Part shown: positions 16,852 to 27,800 of the stretch, piece by piece
Layout of the letters: each line of letters begins with the position of its first letter
Numbering within the stretch: position 1 is the stretch's first letter
Position numbers and translations under genes: made by a program
The notes under the pieces: generated by a model
Seen by the model: the letters and a program-made list of their open reading frames with translations, nothing else
What the model was told of the DNA's origin: nothing
Database searches by the model: none
Source: Nitrospirota bacterium
GTDB taxonomy: Bacteria > Nitrospirota > Thermodesulfovibrionia > Thermodesulfovibrionales > Dissulfurispiraceae
Reading direction: 5' to 3'
Length of the DNA: 64,000 nucleotides
Assembly (NCBI GenBank): GCA_016936655.1
Contig: JAFGXL010000015.1
Coordinates: 1-64,000 of the forward strand

Positions 16852-19800
16852 TTGTTGATTCTTTTTGCATGGCTAATAACTATGTTCGGCCTTCCTTACA
16901 GCGGATACAAGGGCAGCTGGCAAATATACAAATCAGAAGCATTCAAAAATCTTAATCTGATCGCGGAGCTTAAAAAGCATGAGCTTATGCATAAATTTGA
17001 ACAGCAAATACAGACATCAAGAACAATAGCGTCAAACAAAATAATCCAGCGAACCTCAACAGACAATAAAGCCGAAGATCTGCTTAAGCTGTTCCAGAAT
17101 ATTTTTGATGAGCATCCTGACATCTCTTTGCTTGATCCTGATACAAAGCGTATTCTAGCAAACTCATCCGGCATTAAGAAGGGATCAGATTCTGAATATT
17201 TTGCAAGCATAAAAGATATCAAACCGGATATTCTGCATGAAGAGCTGGTATTTTATAAAAGCAGCTCCGGAACAATCTATGCCATACTGCTGCTGCCTGT
17301 AAATAAACCTTCAGATTCCTGGCATAAGAGAACAAACGCTCTGCTGGCTGTTCAGATAGATCTTACACAATGGTTTGCTTCAACTCTTCACACAACACCA
17401 GAGATGGGCAGCACAGGAGAGGTAATTATAATTGATGACAAAAAAGTTCTGCTCTCCGCTCTGAAGCATAAGCTGTCTGACGGAAACACGCCAAACCCGA
17501 TGCAATATACTGCATCAACAAAATCAGCTGACTATGCTGTGATGGGTGTAGACAATATGCTGCACGAAACTGATTACAGAGGCGTTGAAGTACTTGCTTC
17601 AGTCAGATATATACAGGCTACGCCGGGTTCAGGACTCGGCATTATTGTAAAAATGGACAAAAGCGAAGTGTTTGAGCCTATATTAGAAAGTTTTAAATAC
17701 CTCACTTTTATATCTCTTGGACTTCTGGCGCTTTTGATAGCGCTCGCAAATGCAGTGTCAAGGTGGCTCTCGGCTCCCATTGAAAAACTTGCTGACACAG
17801 CAAAGAAAATAAGTGAAGGAGATCTTGGAGCAAGGGCGCAGATCACAGGCAGACAAGATGTTGATGTGCTGGCATCAGCCTTCAACACTATGGCAGAAAA
17901 GCTCGAGGAATGGAACAGAGAGCTCGAATCAGAAGTAGAAAAAAGAACACTTGCTCTTCTGGATGCGACCACAAAACTGAATGCAAGCAAAGAGAAGCTC
18001 AGCATTGCTCTTTCCGCAGGTCATATAGGAATGTATGATATTAATTTTAAGACCGGAACAGTAGATATAAACAATGAATACGCAAAAATGCTTGGTTACC
18101 AGAATGCAGAAGATCTGCATGAATCAATAAACAGCTGGAAAGAGAGACTGCATCCTCTGGACAGAGACTCATCAGCAGAGGTATTCGATGCATTTATAAA
18201 GGGAGCGATTCCCGAATATGCAACCGAATTCCGTCTGCGCTCAAAAAATGGCGACTGGGTCTGGATACTCTCAACAGGCAAGATAATCGAGTATGATGAA
18301 AAAGGCAGTCCAGTAAGAATGCTCGGCACGCATCTTGACATAACAGACAGGAAGAAGAATGAGCAGATGCTAATGGATCGTGAAGAAAAATACCGCACGC
18401 TCTCCACAAGGTTCAACACTCTTCTAGAGGCAAACCCCGATGTTGTTATAGTGCTCTCGCCTGACATGAAAATTATATGGGCAAACAAAGCTGCTGAAGA
18501 AACCTTTGACTCTTCTGTGAATGAAATCATAGGAAAAACCTGCTGCGAATTTTGGTACAAGAGCGACTCTGGCTGTGTTGATTGTCAAGCTAAAAAGTGT
18601 TTATCATCAGGAGATCTTGAAGACTATACCATTGAGAGCCATGACAAGCGCACATGGGACATAAGATCAGTAGCAATCACTGATGAAGCAGGCAAGAGCA
18701 GCAACATTATAATATTCGGCCGCGATATAACTGACAATAAAAAGCTGGAAGAGCAGCTGCTGCAGGCTCAGAAGATGGAGGCTGTAGGGCAACTGGCCGG
18801 AGGCATAGCGCATGACTTTAACAACATACTTACAGGCATTATTGGATACGCGAGCCTGCTCCAAATGAAGGCTTCGGACAACAGCTCCGTAAAATCTGAT
18901 GCTGCCAATATAATTCATGCTGCAGAGCGCGCAGCTGAAATGACAAAAAATCTGCTCACATTCAGCAGGAAGCAGATATTTAACTACTACACAATTAACC
19001 TGAATGAGATAATCTCCAGAACAATGAAAATAGCCGGCAGGCTGATACGAGAAGACATCGAGATAAAGACAGAATTCAAAAATGATCCGCTCTATATTAC
19101 GGCTGATGAAAGCCAGCTCCAGCAGGTGCTGATGAACCTGATCACTAATGCGCGTGACGCCATGCAGCATGGCGGCAGACTGCTTATAACTACAGAAATC
19201 ACAGAACTCGATGAGGAGTTTGTTAAGCTTCACAATATTGGCAGCCAAGGCAGCTATGTTGTCTGGAGTGTATCTGATACAGGCATCGGCATGGATGAGG
19301 AGACAAAAAGAAAGATATTTGAACCTTTCTTCACCACAAAAGAGGTTGGCAAAGGTACAGGGCTTGGGCTTTCTATGGTTTATGGAATAATCAAGCAGCA
19401 TAAAGGCCACATTACTGTATACAGCAGCCCGGGCGAAGGAACAACATTCAGAATATACCTTTCTGCTGCTTCAAAAGAAAAATCAGCAGCAGCGAAATCT
19501 GAGGACAAACACCCGATGCCGTTTGGCAAAGGAGAGACAATACTGGTAGCTGAAGACGACTATGCGCTCAGGGGCATGACGGAATCTCTGCTTACAGAGT
19601 TTGGATACAAGGCTATAGTTGCTGAAAATGGCGAAGAGGCTATAGAGCTCTTTATACTCAATAAAGATAAGATAGATGCGCTGCTTTTTGATATCACAAT
19701 GCCAAAGATGGGAGGAGTGCAGGCTTATATGGAGATAAAAAAGACAGCTCCTGATATCCGTTTTCTATTTTACACAGGTTACGCAAAAGACCTTATATCA

Positions 19801-19896
19801 GAAAAAGACTATCCGTTTGATATAACAAAGCTGATACAAAAACCTGTATCTCCGCAAGAGCTTCTTTCAAAGCTAAGAGAGATACTCGATGCATAA
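16852..19896 (+). CDS. Hybrid sensor histidine kinase with periplasmic sensor, HAMP, two PAS domains and a C-terminal receiver
   Basis: Using the TTG at 16852 this is 1014 residues. The order is: a membrane helix, a periplasmic dCache-like region (about 20-275), a second helix (about 280-300), HAMP, a coiled coil (WNRELESEVEKRTLALLD), PAS domains near 390-500 and 530-640, HisKA ([20 protein letters not shown]), HATPase ([20 protein letters not shown]) and a receiver with VAEDDYALR and DALLFDITMPKMGG. The second PAS holds three close cysteines (KTCCEFW, GCVDCQAKKC). The true start is unclear: the frame stays open back to the preceding stop, and an in-frame ATA at 16774 lies just behind GGGAGAG and would restore a complete first membrane helix, which the TTG start cuts. 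See findings. Confidence 0.85.
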   Translation: MLILFAWLITMFGLPYSGYKGSWQIYKSEAFKNLNLIAELKKHELMHKFEQQIQTSRTIASNKIIQRTSTDNKAEDLLKLFQNIFDEHPDISLLDPDTKRILANSSGIKKGSDSEYFASIKDIKPDILHEELVFYKSSSGTIYAILLLPVNKPSDSWHKRTNALLAVQIDLTQWFASTLHTTPEMGSTGEVIIIDDKKVLLSALKHKLSDGNTPNPMQYTASTKSADYAVMGVDNMLHETDYRGVEVLASVRYIQATPGSGLGIIVKMDKSEVFEPILESFKYLTFISLGLLALLIALANAVSRWLSAPIEKLADTAKKISEGDLGARAQITGRQDVDVLASAFNTMAEKLEEWNRELESEVEKRTLALLDATTKLNASKEKLSIALSAGHIGMYDINFKTGTVDINNEYAKMLGYQNAEDLHESINSWKERLHPLDRDSSAEVFDAFIKGAIPEYATEFRLRSKNGDWVWILSTGKIIEYDEKGSPVRMLGTHLDITDRKKNEQMLMDREEKYRTLSTRFNTLLEANPDVVIVLSPDMKIIWANKAAEETFDSSVNEIIGKTCCEFWYKSDSGCVDCQAKKCLSSGDLEDYTIESHDKRTWDIRSVAITDEAGKSSNIIIFGRDITDNKKLEEQLLQAQKMEAVGQLAGGIAHDFNNILTGIIGYASLLQMKASDNSSVKSDAANIIHAAERAAEMTKNLLTFSRKQIFNYYTINLNEIISRTMKIAGRLIREDIEIKTEFKNDPLYITADESQLQQVLMNLITNARDAMQHGGRLLITTEITELDEEFVKLHNIGSQGSYVVWSVSDTGIGMDEETKRKIFEPFFTTKEVGKGTGLGLSMVYGIIKQHKGHITVYSSPGEGTTFRIYLSAASKEKSAAAKSEDKHPMPFGKGETILVAEDDYALRGMTESLLTEFGYKAIVAENGEEAIELFILNKDKIDALLFDITMPKMGGVQAYMEIKKTAPDIRFLFYTGYAKDLISEKDYPFDITKLIQKPVSPQELLSKLREILDA

Positions 19897-22633
19897 CCTT
19901 TCAACCGGCAGCCATTATAAAGCTGCTTATATTTATTGCAGGGTCACTAAATTTGCTGTTCAATTATGCCAGTTCATGAGCCGCATTTATTATCCGGCTG
20001 TAATACTTTTAATAGCTTCGACTCTGCTTATGGTCAAACCCCAGAATTTATCTGCAGAGACACCCGGACAAAACAAAAAAATACTGATTCTTAATTCATA
20101 CAACTATGGATACATATGGTCAGATCTGGAGATGAGCGGCATAGAATCCGTTTTTAAAGAATCTGGCATGCCCATAGATATTCATATAGAGTATCTCGAC
20201 ACAAAGCGTGTCTATGATCAAAAGCATCTCGAAAATATTTTCAGGCTTTTTAAATATAAATTTACCAAAGATAAGTTCGACATAATAATATCTGCTGACA
20301 ACGATGCATTAGCTTTTATGCTTAAGCACAGGGCTGAACTCTTCCCCGGCACTCCGCTGGTATTCTGCGGCATAAATAACTTCAGTCCTTATATGATAAG
20401 CGGTCAGAAAAACATAACAGGCGTGGTGGAAACAATTGATTATTCAAAGACAATAGAGATAGCCCTAAAGCTCTTTCCCGATGCATTCAGTATAGTCGCT
20501 GTAACTGATGAAACCATAACCGGACAAGCCCATGCTAAAAAAATTAAGGAGTTAGAGCCTCAATTCAAGGGTCGCGCCAGCTTAACAGTTCTGAATCTTA
20601 ACAATATGACAATGCGCGATCTGCAGCTCAGGCTGAGCGCTCTCGATGAAAATCATATTGTGCTGCTGCTCGCCCACTTCAAAGACAAGACAGGCAGATC
20701 ATACTCTATACAGGAGAGCCTCGGAATTCTCGCTAAAATCAGCAATGCTCCCAGCTTTGTTGTTACAGAAGACAGGGTAGGCTCAGGAGTTGTAGGCGGA
20801 ATGGTTGTGTCTGGATATTTTCAGGGCAGGACTGCAGCACACATTGCCATAAGAATACTTGGAGGTGAAAAACCAGAGAGTATCCCGATAGTTACAGAAA
20901 GCGCAAATAAATATATATTTGACTACAACGCCCTAAAGCGCTGCGGAATTCGGGAGGCCAGTCTGCCAATGGGTTCAATAATTAAAAACAGACCAGTCTC
21001 ATTTTATGAAACTTACAAAAAAACTATACTGGCTGTTATAAGCCTGTTTGCGATATTCTTATCACTGCTTGCTGGACTTTCTTACAATATAATCAAAAAG
21101 ACAAAACTCGAAAAAGAGCTTCGTGCAAATCAAGAGAGACTAAGCGCAATACTGTCTACTGTGCCGGACGGCATTACAGCTATGGACACAGAAGGCAATA
21201 TAACATATGCCAACTCTGCAGCTGAAAGCATACTGGGGCTGGATCGCAAAGACATTACCGCACGCAGGTATAATGATTTGAAATGGAAAATATATTCAGT
21301 AAACGGGTCGCTCGTAAACAAGGACGATCTGCCCTTTTCACTGGTTAAAAATACTGACAAGCAGGTTTTCGGGCTTGAGCACTCTATTACGCACCCTGAC
21401 GGCAGCAAAGCCTTCCTTTCGATAAACGCAGCTCCTCTGCATGACACTAAAGGTTTATTCAACGGAGTGATAGCATCAATTTCCGACATAACAGATCGGG
21501 TGAACGCTCAAAAGGAACTGCTCGAGAGTCAAAACAGATTTAATATGTTCATGAAATATCTGCCCGGATTCGCTTACATAAAGGATATAAACGGCAGGCA
21601 TATATACGCAAATGAACGATTCAAAACAGAAACTCATATCAACCCTGAAGATCTTAGCCGCATGACAAACAAGGAGATCTGGAGTGACAGCGCAGCCCAC
21701 CAGCTCACAATGCATGACAATGATGTTATTCAAAAAGGCACGCCAGTTGTTTTCGAAGAAACACTAAATATAAAAGGCGATGAAAGGATTTTTATCTCGT
21801 ATAAATTCCCCATCCCAGCCAAAGACGGGTCTCTGCTTTTAGGTGGCATATCGATTGATATTACAGAGCAGAAGAAACTTGAAGATCAGCTTATGCACTC
21901 CCAAAAAATGGAGGCTGTAGGCACACTTGCGGGAGGCGTTGCCCATGACTTTAACAATATCCTGACCGCTATACTGGGCTATGCTCATCTTGCGCTTATG
22001 AAACTGCAGAATGACGAAAAGCTGAAACAGCACATGGAGCGCATAATAGAGTCGAGCCAGAAGGCAGCTCTTCTTACGCAGAGGCTTCTGGCATTCAGCC
22101 GCAAACAGACTCTTAATCTTGTAGCAATAGATGCCAGAGAAATTATTAAACATTTCGAGCAACTCATAATCAGACTGCTGCCTGAAAACATAGAGTTGAA
22201 GATCAGCTTAACAAATGAGCCTCTGCCTATACTGGCAGACACAACACAGATTGAGCAGGTGCTTATGAATCTCTCCACAAACGCACGCGACGCAATGCCT
22301 GATGGAGGCACACTGGAAATATCAGCTGCAGCAGATCTGTTTGATGAAGAAAAGATAAAAGAGACAGGATTCGGCGAACATGGTAGATATGCCCGCATAT
22401 CAGTAAAAGACACCGGATGCGGAATAGACTGCGAGATAAAAGACAAGATATTCGAGCCATTTTTTACAACAAAAGAGCCGGGCAAAGGCACTGGACTAGG
22501 ACTCTCTATGGTCTATGGCACAATAAGAAAACATGAAGGATATATAGATGTAATTAGTGAAATCAATAAGGGCTCAAGGTTTGACATATATCTACCAATT
22601 GCCGAAGCACAGTCGCCTCCTGAACTGCTTTAG
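19889..22633 (+). CDS. Sensor histidine kinase with ABC-type binding-protein sensor domain and PAS domains
   Basis: The gene overlaps the previous kinase by eight bases. The 914-residue product has an N-terminal membrane/signal segment ([18 protein letters not shown]) and a periplasmic domain of the ABC_sub_bind type (about 55-365, with [31 protein letters not shown] and [21 protein letters not shown]). A membrane helix (about 375-400) is followed by two PAS domains, HisKA ([20 protein letters not shown]) and HATPase ([20 protein letters not shown]). It has no receiver domain. ATG at 19976 (MSRIYY) is an alternative start. A pair of sensors beside a lone binding protein suggests one signalling module, with the output gene unknown. 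Confidence 0.85.
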   Translation: MHNLSTGSHYKAAYIYCRVTKFAVQLCQFMSRIYYPAVILLIASTLLMVKPQNLSAETPGQNKKILILNSYNYGYIWSDLEMSGIESVFKESGMPIDIHIEYLDTKRVYDQKHLENIFRLFKYKFTKDKFDIIISADNDALAFMLKHRAELFPGTPLVFCGINNFSPYMISGQKNITGVVETIDYSKTIEIALKLFPDAFSIVAVTDETITGQAHAKKIKELEPQFKGRASLTVLNLNNMTMRDLQLRLSALDENHIVLLLAHFKDKTGRSYSIQESLGILAKISNAPSFVVTEDRVGSGVVGGMVVSGYFQGRTAAHIAIRILGGEKPESIPIVTESANKYIFDYNALKRCGIREASLPMGSIIKNRPVSFYETYKKTILAVISLFAIFLSLLAGLSYNIIKKTKLEKELRANQERLSAILSTVPDGITAMDTEGNITYANSAAESILGLDRKDITARRYNDLKWKIYSVNGSLVNKDDLPFSLVKNTDKQVFGLEHSITHPDGSKAFLSINAAPLHDTKGLFNGVIASISDITDRVNAQKELLESQNRFNMFMKYLPGFAYIKDINGRHIYANERFKTETHINPEDLSRMTNKEIWSDSAAHQLTMHDNDVIQKGTPVVFEETLNIKGDERIFISYKFPIPAKDGSLLLGGISIDITEQKKLEDQLMHSQKMEAVGTLAGGVAHDFNNILTAILGYAHLALMKLQNDEKLKQHMERIIESSQKAALLTQRLLAFSRKQTLNLVAIDAREIIKHFEQLIIRLLPENIELKISLTNEPLPILADTTQIEQVLMNLSTNARDAMPDGGTLEISAAADLFDEEKIKETGFGEHGRYARISVKDTGCGIDCEIKDKIFEPFFTTKEPGKGTGLGLSMVYGTIRKHEGYIDVISEINKGSRFDIYLPIAEAQSPPELL

Positions 22634-22682
22634 CTATTAAAATGCGGGATTATTTTACAGAAAGATAGATTTTATACGGAAA

Positions 22683-22704
22683 GTGGAGCTGAACGGAATT
22701 GAAC
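22683..22704 (-). pseudogene. tRNA-Ala 3'-end fragment (possible att remnant)
   Basis: GTGGAGCTGAACGG and the following bases match the T-arm/acceptor end of the intact tRNA-Ala gene at 29860-29935 at 20 of 22 positions, 14 of them in a row, in the same orientation. The rest of the tRNA is absent. A direct repeat of a tRNA 3' end, distal to the intact tRNA, is what a tRNA-targeting integration leaves. This lies in the 271-base gap 22634-22904, which otherwise shows only short TGCAT-type inverted pairs. Confidence 0.55.
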
Positions 22705-22904
22705 AGCAGAAACTGCCCAGTTTTTGCATACATTCATAAGGTTATGCATTTATTATCAGTTGATGTTTGCACAAAACCTTGCATATGATGCAATAAAGCG
22801 TCAAGCTATATTATCAAGGCAAAAAGAACTCTATAATCAATTTGCAGATTCCAGATATTCTTGCACGCTAACGCTAACCTTGAACTAAACTCAGGAGGAT
22901 AGAT

Positions 22905-23219
22905 ATGAAAAAGACAGTTTTATTGTTGATCTTTATATGTTTTACATCCGCCTTTCTTTTAGGATGCGCCTCGATTAAGGGGGAAACTGCGGGTGAATAT
23001 ATAGACGACTCCACGATAACCACTAAAGTTAACGCGATCATCATTAAAGACCCTGATGCCAGTTATTTCAAGATTGATGTGACAACAATACAGGGAGATG
23101 TTGTTCTTCAGGGTTTTGTTAACAGCAGAGAGACCGAATCGCGCTTGATCACAAAAATCAGGGAGATAAGAGGCGTAAAATCCGTTAAGAGTCTTCTGAA
23201 GATAGAAACAAGAAAATAA
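22905..23219 (+). CDS. BON-domain lipoprotein
   Basis: The 104-residue protein follows a strong AGGAGG site. It has a lipoprotein signal with lipobox LLGC (Cys about 21), then one BON domain: DDSTITTKVNAIIIKDP, VTTIQGDVVLQGFVNSRE and IREIRGVKSVKSLLKI. BON domains (OsmY, DolP families) bind phospholipid or envelope surfaces, and such lipoproteins sit in the periplasmic face of the outer or inner membrane. It is a single-domain version and probably has an envelope-stress role, by inference. Confidence 0.85.
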   Translation: MKKTVLLLIFICFTSAFLLGCASIKGETAGEYIDDSTITTKVNAIIIKDPDASYFKIDVTTIQGDVVLQGFVNSRETESRLITKIREIRGVKSVKSLLKIETRK

Positions 23220-23243
23220 CATTTCAAATAGTTGGAGCACACT

Positions 23244-24734
23244 GTGAAAGCATTGCTTATTTATCCTGAATTTCCTGATACATTCTGGAGCTTCAGATAT
23301 GCGCTGAAGTTCATTAACAGAAAAGCGAGCAGTCCGCCGCTTGGGTTATTGACCATAGCAGCAATACTTCCTGAAGCTTGGGACAAGAGACTTGTTGATA
23401 TGAATGTGGAAAAACTGGATGACAAAGATTTAAGGTGGGCTGATCTTGTTTTTATAAGCGCAATGTCTATACAGAGAGAGTCAGTAAAAAATGTGATAGC
23501 CAGATGCAAATCAATCGGGGTCAAAATTGTTGCCGGCGGTCCACTTTTTACAACTTCATACGAAGAATTCAATACAGTAGACTATCTGGTGATGAATGAA
23601 GCTGAAATCACCCTGCCTAATTTTCTAAGTGATTTGGAAAATGGTGAAGCAGTGCATTTCTATACCACTGATCAGTGGGCAGACATACGGCATACCCCCA
23701 TCCCGCTTTGGGAACTTGTTAACTTTAAGCGCTACGCCTCTGTAAACATCCAGTATTCCCGCGGCTGCCCTTTTAACTGTGAGTTTTGCGACATCACCCT
23801 GCTTTGCGGCCGCACCCCTCGCACAAAAGATAAAGATCAGGTGATCAACGAGCTCGAAAGCGTTTACGCAACAGGATTCAGGGGTCAGGTCTTTTTTGTT
23901 GACGACAATTTTATAGGCAACAAAAAGAAATTAAAGGAAGAGATTCTTCCTGCAGTCATCAACTGGACAAAGATGAGAAAACATCCTTTCACCTTCAACA
24001 CTCAAGCATCCATAGAACTTGCTGATCATAAAGACCTGATGGACATGATGGTAAGGGCAGGCTTTGATGTTGTCTTTGTCGGCATCGAGACACCTCATGA
24101 GCAGAGCCTTGCGGAATGCGGAAAATTCCAGAATAGAAACCGGGATCTTATTGACAGTGTAAGAAACATCCAGAAGTCAGGGCTTGAGGTGCAGGGAGGA
24201 TTTATTGTCGGGTTTGACAACGACCCTCCTACCATTTTTGATACTCAGATAAAGTTCATCCAAAAAAGCGGCGTAGCAACTGCGATGATTGGCATTCTAA
24301 TGGCCTTGCCGCGCACACAGCTATACGAAAGGCTGAAAACAGAGCACAGGCTCCTGAAAGAATCAACCGGAAACAATACGGATCTCTCGATAAATTTTAT
24401 TCCCACGATGGACTATGACCTGTTGATCAGCGGTTACAAAAAAGTTATCAGCACACTCTATGCACCAAAGCACTACTATGAAAGGGTCAGAACATTCATG
24501 AGGCAATACACTCCTCCGGGGAAAAAGCGGAGAGGCTTTAGATTCAGACCTCACTATTTCAGCGCTTTCTTCAGGTCAGTCGTTGTCCTCGGAATAATTG
24601 AAAAAGAGCGGTTCTTTTACTGGAGGCTTCTGTTCTGGACAATGTTCAGCAGGCCGCGCCTCATTACCCAGGCAGTTACATTGTCGATCTACGGATTTCA
24701 TTTTCGCAAGATATACCAGAAACGCCTTGATTAA
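23244..24734 (+). CDS. B12-binding-domain radical SAM protein with DUF4070 tail
   Basis: The GTG at 23244 is preferred because TTGGAG lies six bases upstream. The 496-residue product has an N-terminal cobalamin-binding-like Rossmann domain (about 1-150, PPLGLLTIAAILPE), a radical SAM core with the cluster motif RGCPFNCEFCDI, a glycine-rich FVDDNFIGNKK, FVGIETPHEQSL and GGFIVGFDNDP, and a C-terminal DUF4070 region. The family is large and mostly uncharacterised; related enzymes carry out methylations or other modifications of lipids and natural products. Its place beside an envelope lipoprotein may hint at a lipid substrate, but that is speculation. Confidence 0.85.
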   Translation: MKALLIYPEFPDTFWSFRYALKFINRKASSPPLGLLTIAAILPEAWDKRLVDMNVEKLDDKDLRWADLVFISAMSIQRESVKNVIARCKSIGVKIVAGGPLFTTSYEEFNTVDYLVMNEAEITLPNFLSDLENGEAVHFYTTDQWADIRHTPIPLWELVNFKRYASVNIQYSRGCPFNCEFCDITLLCGRTPRTKDKDQVINELESVYATGFRGQVFFVDDNFIGNKKKLKEEILPAVINWTKMRKHPFTFNTQASIELADHKDLMDMMVRAGFDVVFVGIETPHEQSLAECGKFQNRNRDLIDSVRNIQKSGLEVQGGFIVGFDNDPPTIFDTQIKFIQKSGVATAMIGILMALPRTQLYERLKTEHRLLKESTGNNTDLSINFIPTMDYDLLISGYKKVISTLYAPKHYYERVRTFMRQYTPPGKKRRGFRFRPHYFSAFFRSVVVLGIIEKERFFYWRLLFWTMFSRPRLITQAVTLSIYGFHFRKIYQKRLD

Positions 24735-24829
24735 TTGAATGTTATTTAATTTAAGTAATAGGAATAATGCATTAAATATGATATTGTTAGATCCGGCTTT
24801 AAAATCTTCGGCTGCAACTCAGGAGGAAA

Positions 24830-27800
24830 ATGAGTACGAAGCAAAATGATAACGGATCAAAAAGCAAAAAGAAGCCAATTTCAAAAAAACTATCTATCCC
24901 TATCGCGCAGAAAAAAAATAAAACCACGGCTAAACCAAAAACATCTCTCGACAAGACTAACCGGATAATGAATGGCAACTCCTTCCACATTGTTGGCATA
25001 GGCGCTTCAGCCGGAGGACTTGAGGCTTTAGATCAATTTTTTAAAGTCATGCCCTCTGATAGCGGAATGGCCTTTGTACTTATTCCGCAGCTTGCCCCTG
25101 AGCATAAGAGCATGATGGTTGAGTTGTTACAACGACATACGGAAATGAATGTTATGGAGTCAAAAGACGGTATGCCGGTCAAACCTAACTGCGTGTATAT
25201 TATTCCTCCTGACAGTGACATGACGATATTGAGAGGCACGCTCCAGTTGCTAAAGCCTGTTGAGCGCAGAGGGCTTCGTCATCCTATCGATTTCTTTTTA
25301 CGCTCATTGGCCGAAGACCGGGGAGAAAAAGCTGTTTGTATTGTGCTCTCAGGAACCGGCACTGAAGGCACATTGGGGTTACGCGCTATCAAAGAAAAAG
25401 GCGGTTTAGTGATTGTTCAGGATCCAAAAACCACCCGGTTCGACGGAATGCCTGCCAGCGCCGTGGCCACAGGCCTCGCTGACTATGTACTGCCACCCAA
25501 TAAAATGCCAGCGCAATTATTGAACTATGCGAAACAAACACTTGCAAGAACTTCAACCCAAGCAGTTGAAACCAAAGTCAATGCACCTCTGCAAAAAATT
25601 ATATCCCTGATACTAAGCTATACTGGACATGATTTTTCCGAATACAAACAAAATACAATACTACGCAGAATTGAAAAACGACTTGCCGTTCTCCAGATAG
25701 GAGACATAGAGGACTATGTCTCCTATCTCCGCAACAATCCGCAAGAGATCAACCAGATCTTCAGCGAACTACTAATAAGAGTCACAAGTTTCTTCAGGGA
25801 TCAAAAGGCATTTGAATGCATCAAGAATAAGATACTGCCGCACATGTTTAATAATCGGACTCCTGACCAGCCAATACGCATCTGGATACCCGGCTGTTCT
25901 ACCGGAGAAGAAGCTTATTCCTTAGCTATTATTGTTCAGGAGTATATAAATACGCTAAGAGAGAAATACAAGGTTCAGATTTTTGCTGCTGATATAGATA
26001 AACAAGCAATTGATATGGCTCGAACCGGGTTATATCCAGACAGTATTTCGGTCGACATATCTCCGGAGCGCCTAAGCCGATTCTTCATCAAAAAATCCTC
26101 TGCATATAAAATCAGGGACGAGATCAGGCAGATGATCGTCTTTGCCGTGCAGGATATAGTCAAAGATCCGCCCTTTACAAAGCTGGACATGATATCTTTC
26201 AGAAATGTCCTGATCTATTTCAATACCAAGCTGCAAAAAAAGGTAATACCAATGCTTCATTACTCATTGAAGCCTGGAGGCATTCTCTTTTTGGGGCCAT
26301 CAGAAACCACAGGTGACAATGCCGACATATTTAGCACTGTAGACAGGAAATGGAAGATATTCAAAGCTAAAGACACATCAGCTCTACGCACAACTCTTTT
26401 TAATGTCCGCAGAGCTGCAGTGCAAGAACAAAGTCCCAAACTTGAACAGCTAAAAGCACCTGTAAAAACTCAAGAAGCAAGTATGGTAAATTTAGCAGAA
26501 AAGATTATTATGGACCAATATGCACCTACTTTCGTGATCATTAACAACAAGGGAGAATGTCTATATTTTCACGGCAAAACAAACAGGTATCTTCAACCCC
26601 CTTCCGGAAGAGCAAATCTGAACATTATTGAAATGGCACGCGCAGAGTTAAGATCTGAATTAAGAACCGCTCTACGCAAAACAATCACTCACGGAAAAAA
26701 AGTAACAGTTGAAGGGCTAAAGATAAAAGGCGCTAGCAGTCTGCTGACCTTTAACATAGAAATACATCAGCCCGAATCCCTCCAAGGGCTGCTTATGGTC
26801 GTATTTAAGGAGCTCAAGCTTCAAAAAGGGCAAAAAGCATTAAAAACGCAACCGCCTTCAATAAAAATGAAACACTACATTGAAGAACTAGAGCAAGAGC
26901 TTCGTTCCTCAAAGGAGCAGCTTCATACTGCTAATGAAGAACTCGAAACAACTATCCAGGAGCTGAGATCAACTGAGGAAGAATTCCAGTCATCAACCGA
27001 GGAGCTCCAAAGCACTATTGAAGAGCTCGAGACCTCCAAAGAGGAACTCCAGTCAGTTAATGAGGAACTAACCACTGTCAACTCGGAATTGCAGCTTACG
27101 ATGGATGATGCATTCACAGCCAATAACGATCTGAATAATCTTATCTCCAGCACTCAGATTGCAACCGTCTTTCTGGACAAACAACTTCGCATAAAACGTT
27201 TTACCCCTGCAACAGTTAATGTGCTCAATCTTGTGGAAACTGATGTAGGCAGACATATAGGAGATCTTGCATTAAAACTCGACTATGCTGACCTTGAAAA
27301 TGAAATAACCCGGGTGCTGAAGATGTTCACATTAAACGAAAGGGTGGTGAAGCACAGAGACGGGCTATGGTATCTCACACGGATAGTGCCATATCAGACA
27401 ACCGGAGGTACTATTGACGGAGCGATTATAACCTTTATTGATATTACAGAGCAGAAGAAAACCGAAGAAGCTCTAAAGGATGCTCTCAATTATGCCGAAG
27501 GGATTGTGGACACAGTGAGGGAGTCTCTTATCATTCTTGATAAGAACATGATTGTTATAACAGCAAATAGATCATTCTACAAAACCTTCAAAATGTCAAA
27601 AGAGGATGTTGAAAGAAAGCATATCTACAAACTTGGCAATCGACAGTGGGACATCCCTGCTCTCAAAGAGCTCCTGGAGCAGATCCTTCCAGAAAATTCG
27701 CGCTTTGATAATTTTGAGGTTACACATGACTTTAATGATATAGGTCATAAGAAAATGCTACTAAACGCCCGCAGATTATACGAGCACAGCAAACAAACCC

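Noticed and set aside
22634-22904. Small gene in the gap before the BON lipoprotein
   Set aside because: No frame with a start, ribosome-binding site and plausible product; only the tRNA fragment and short inverted repeats were seen.
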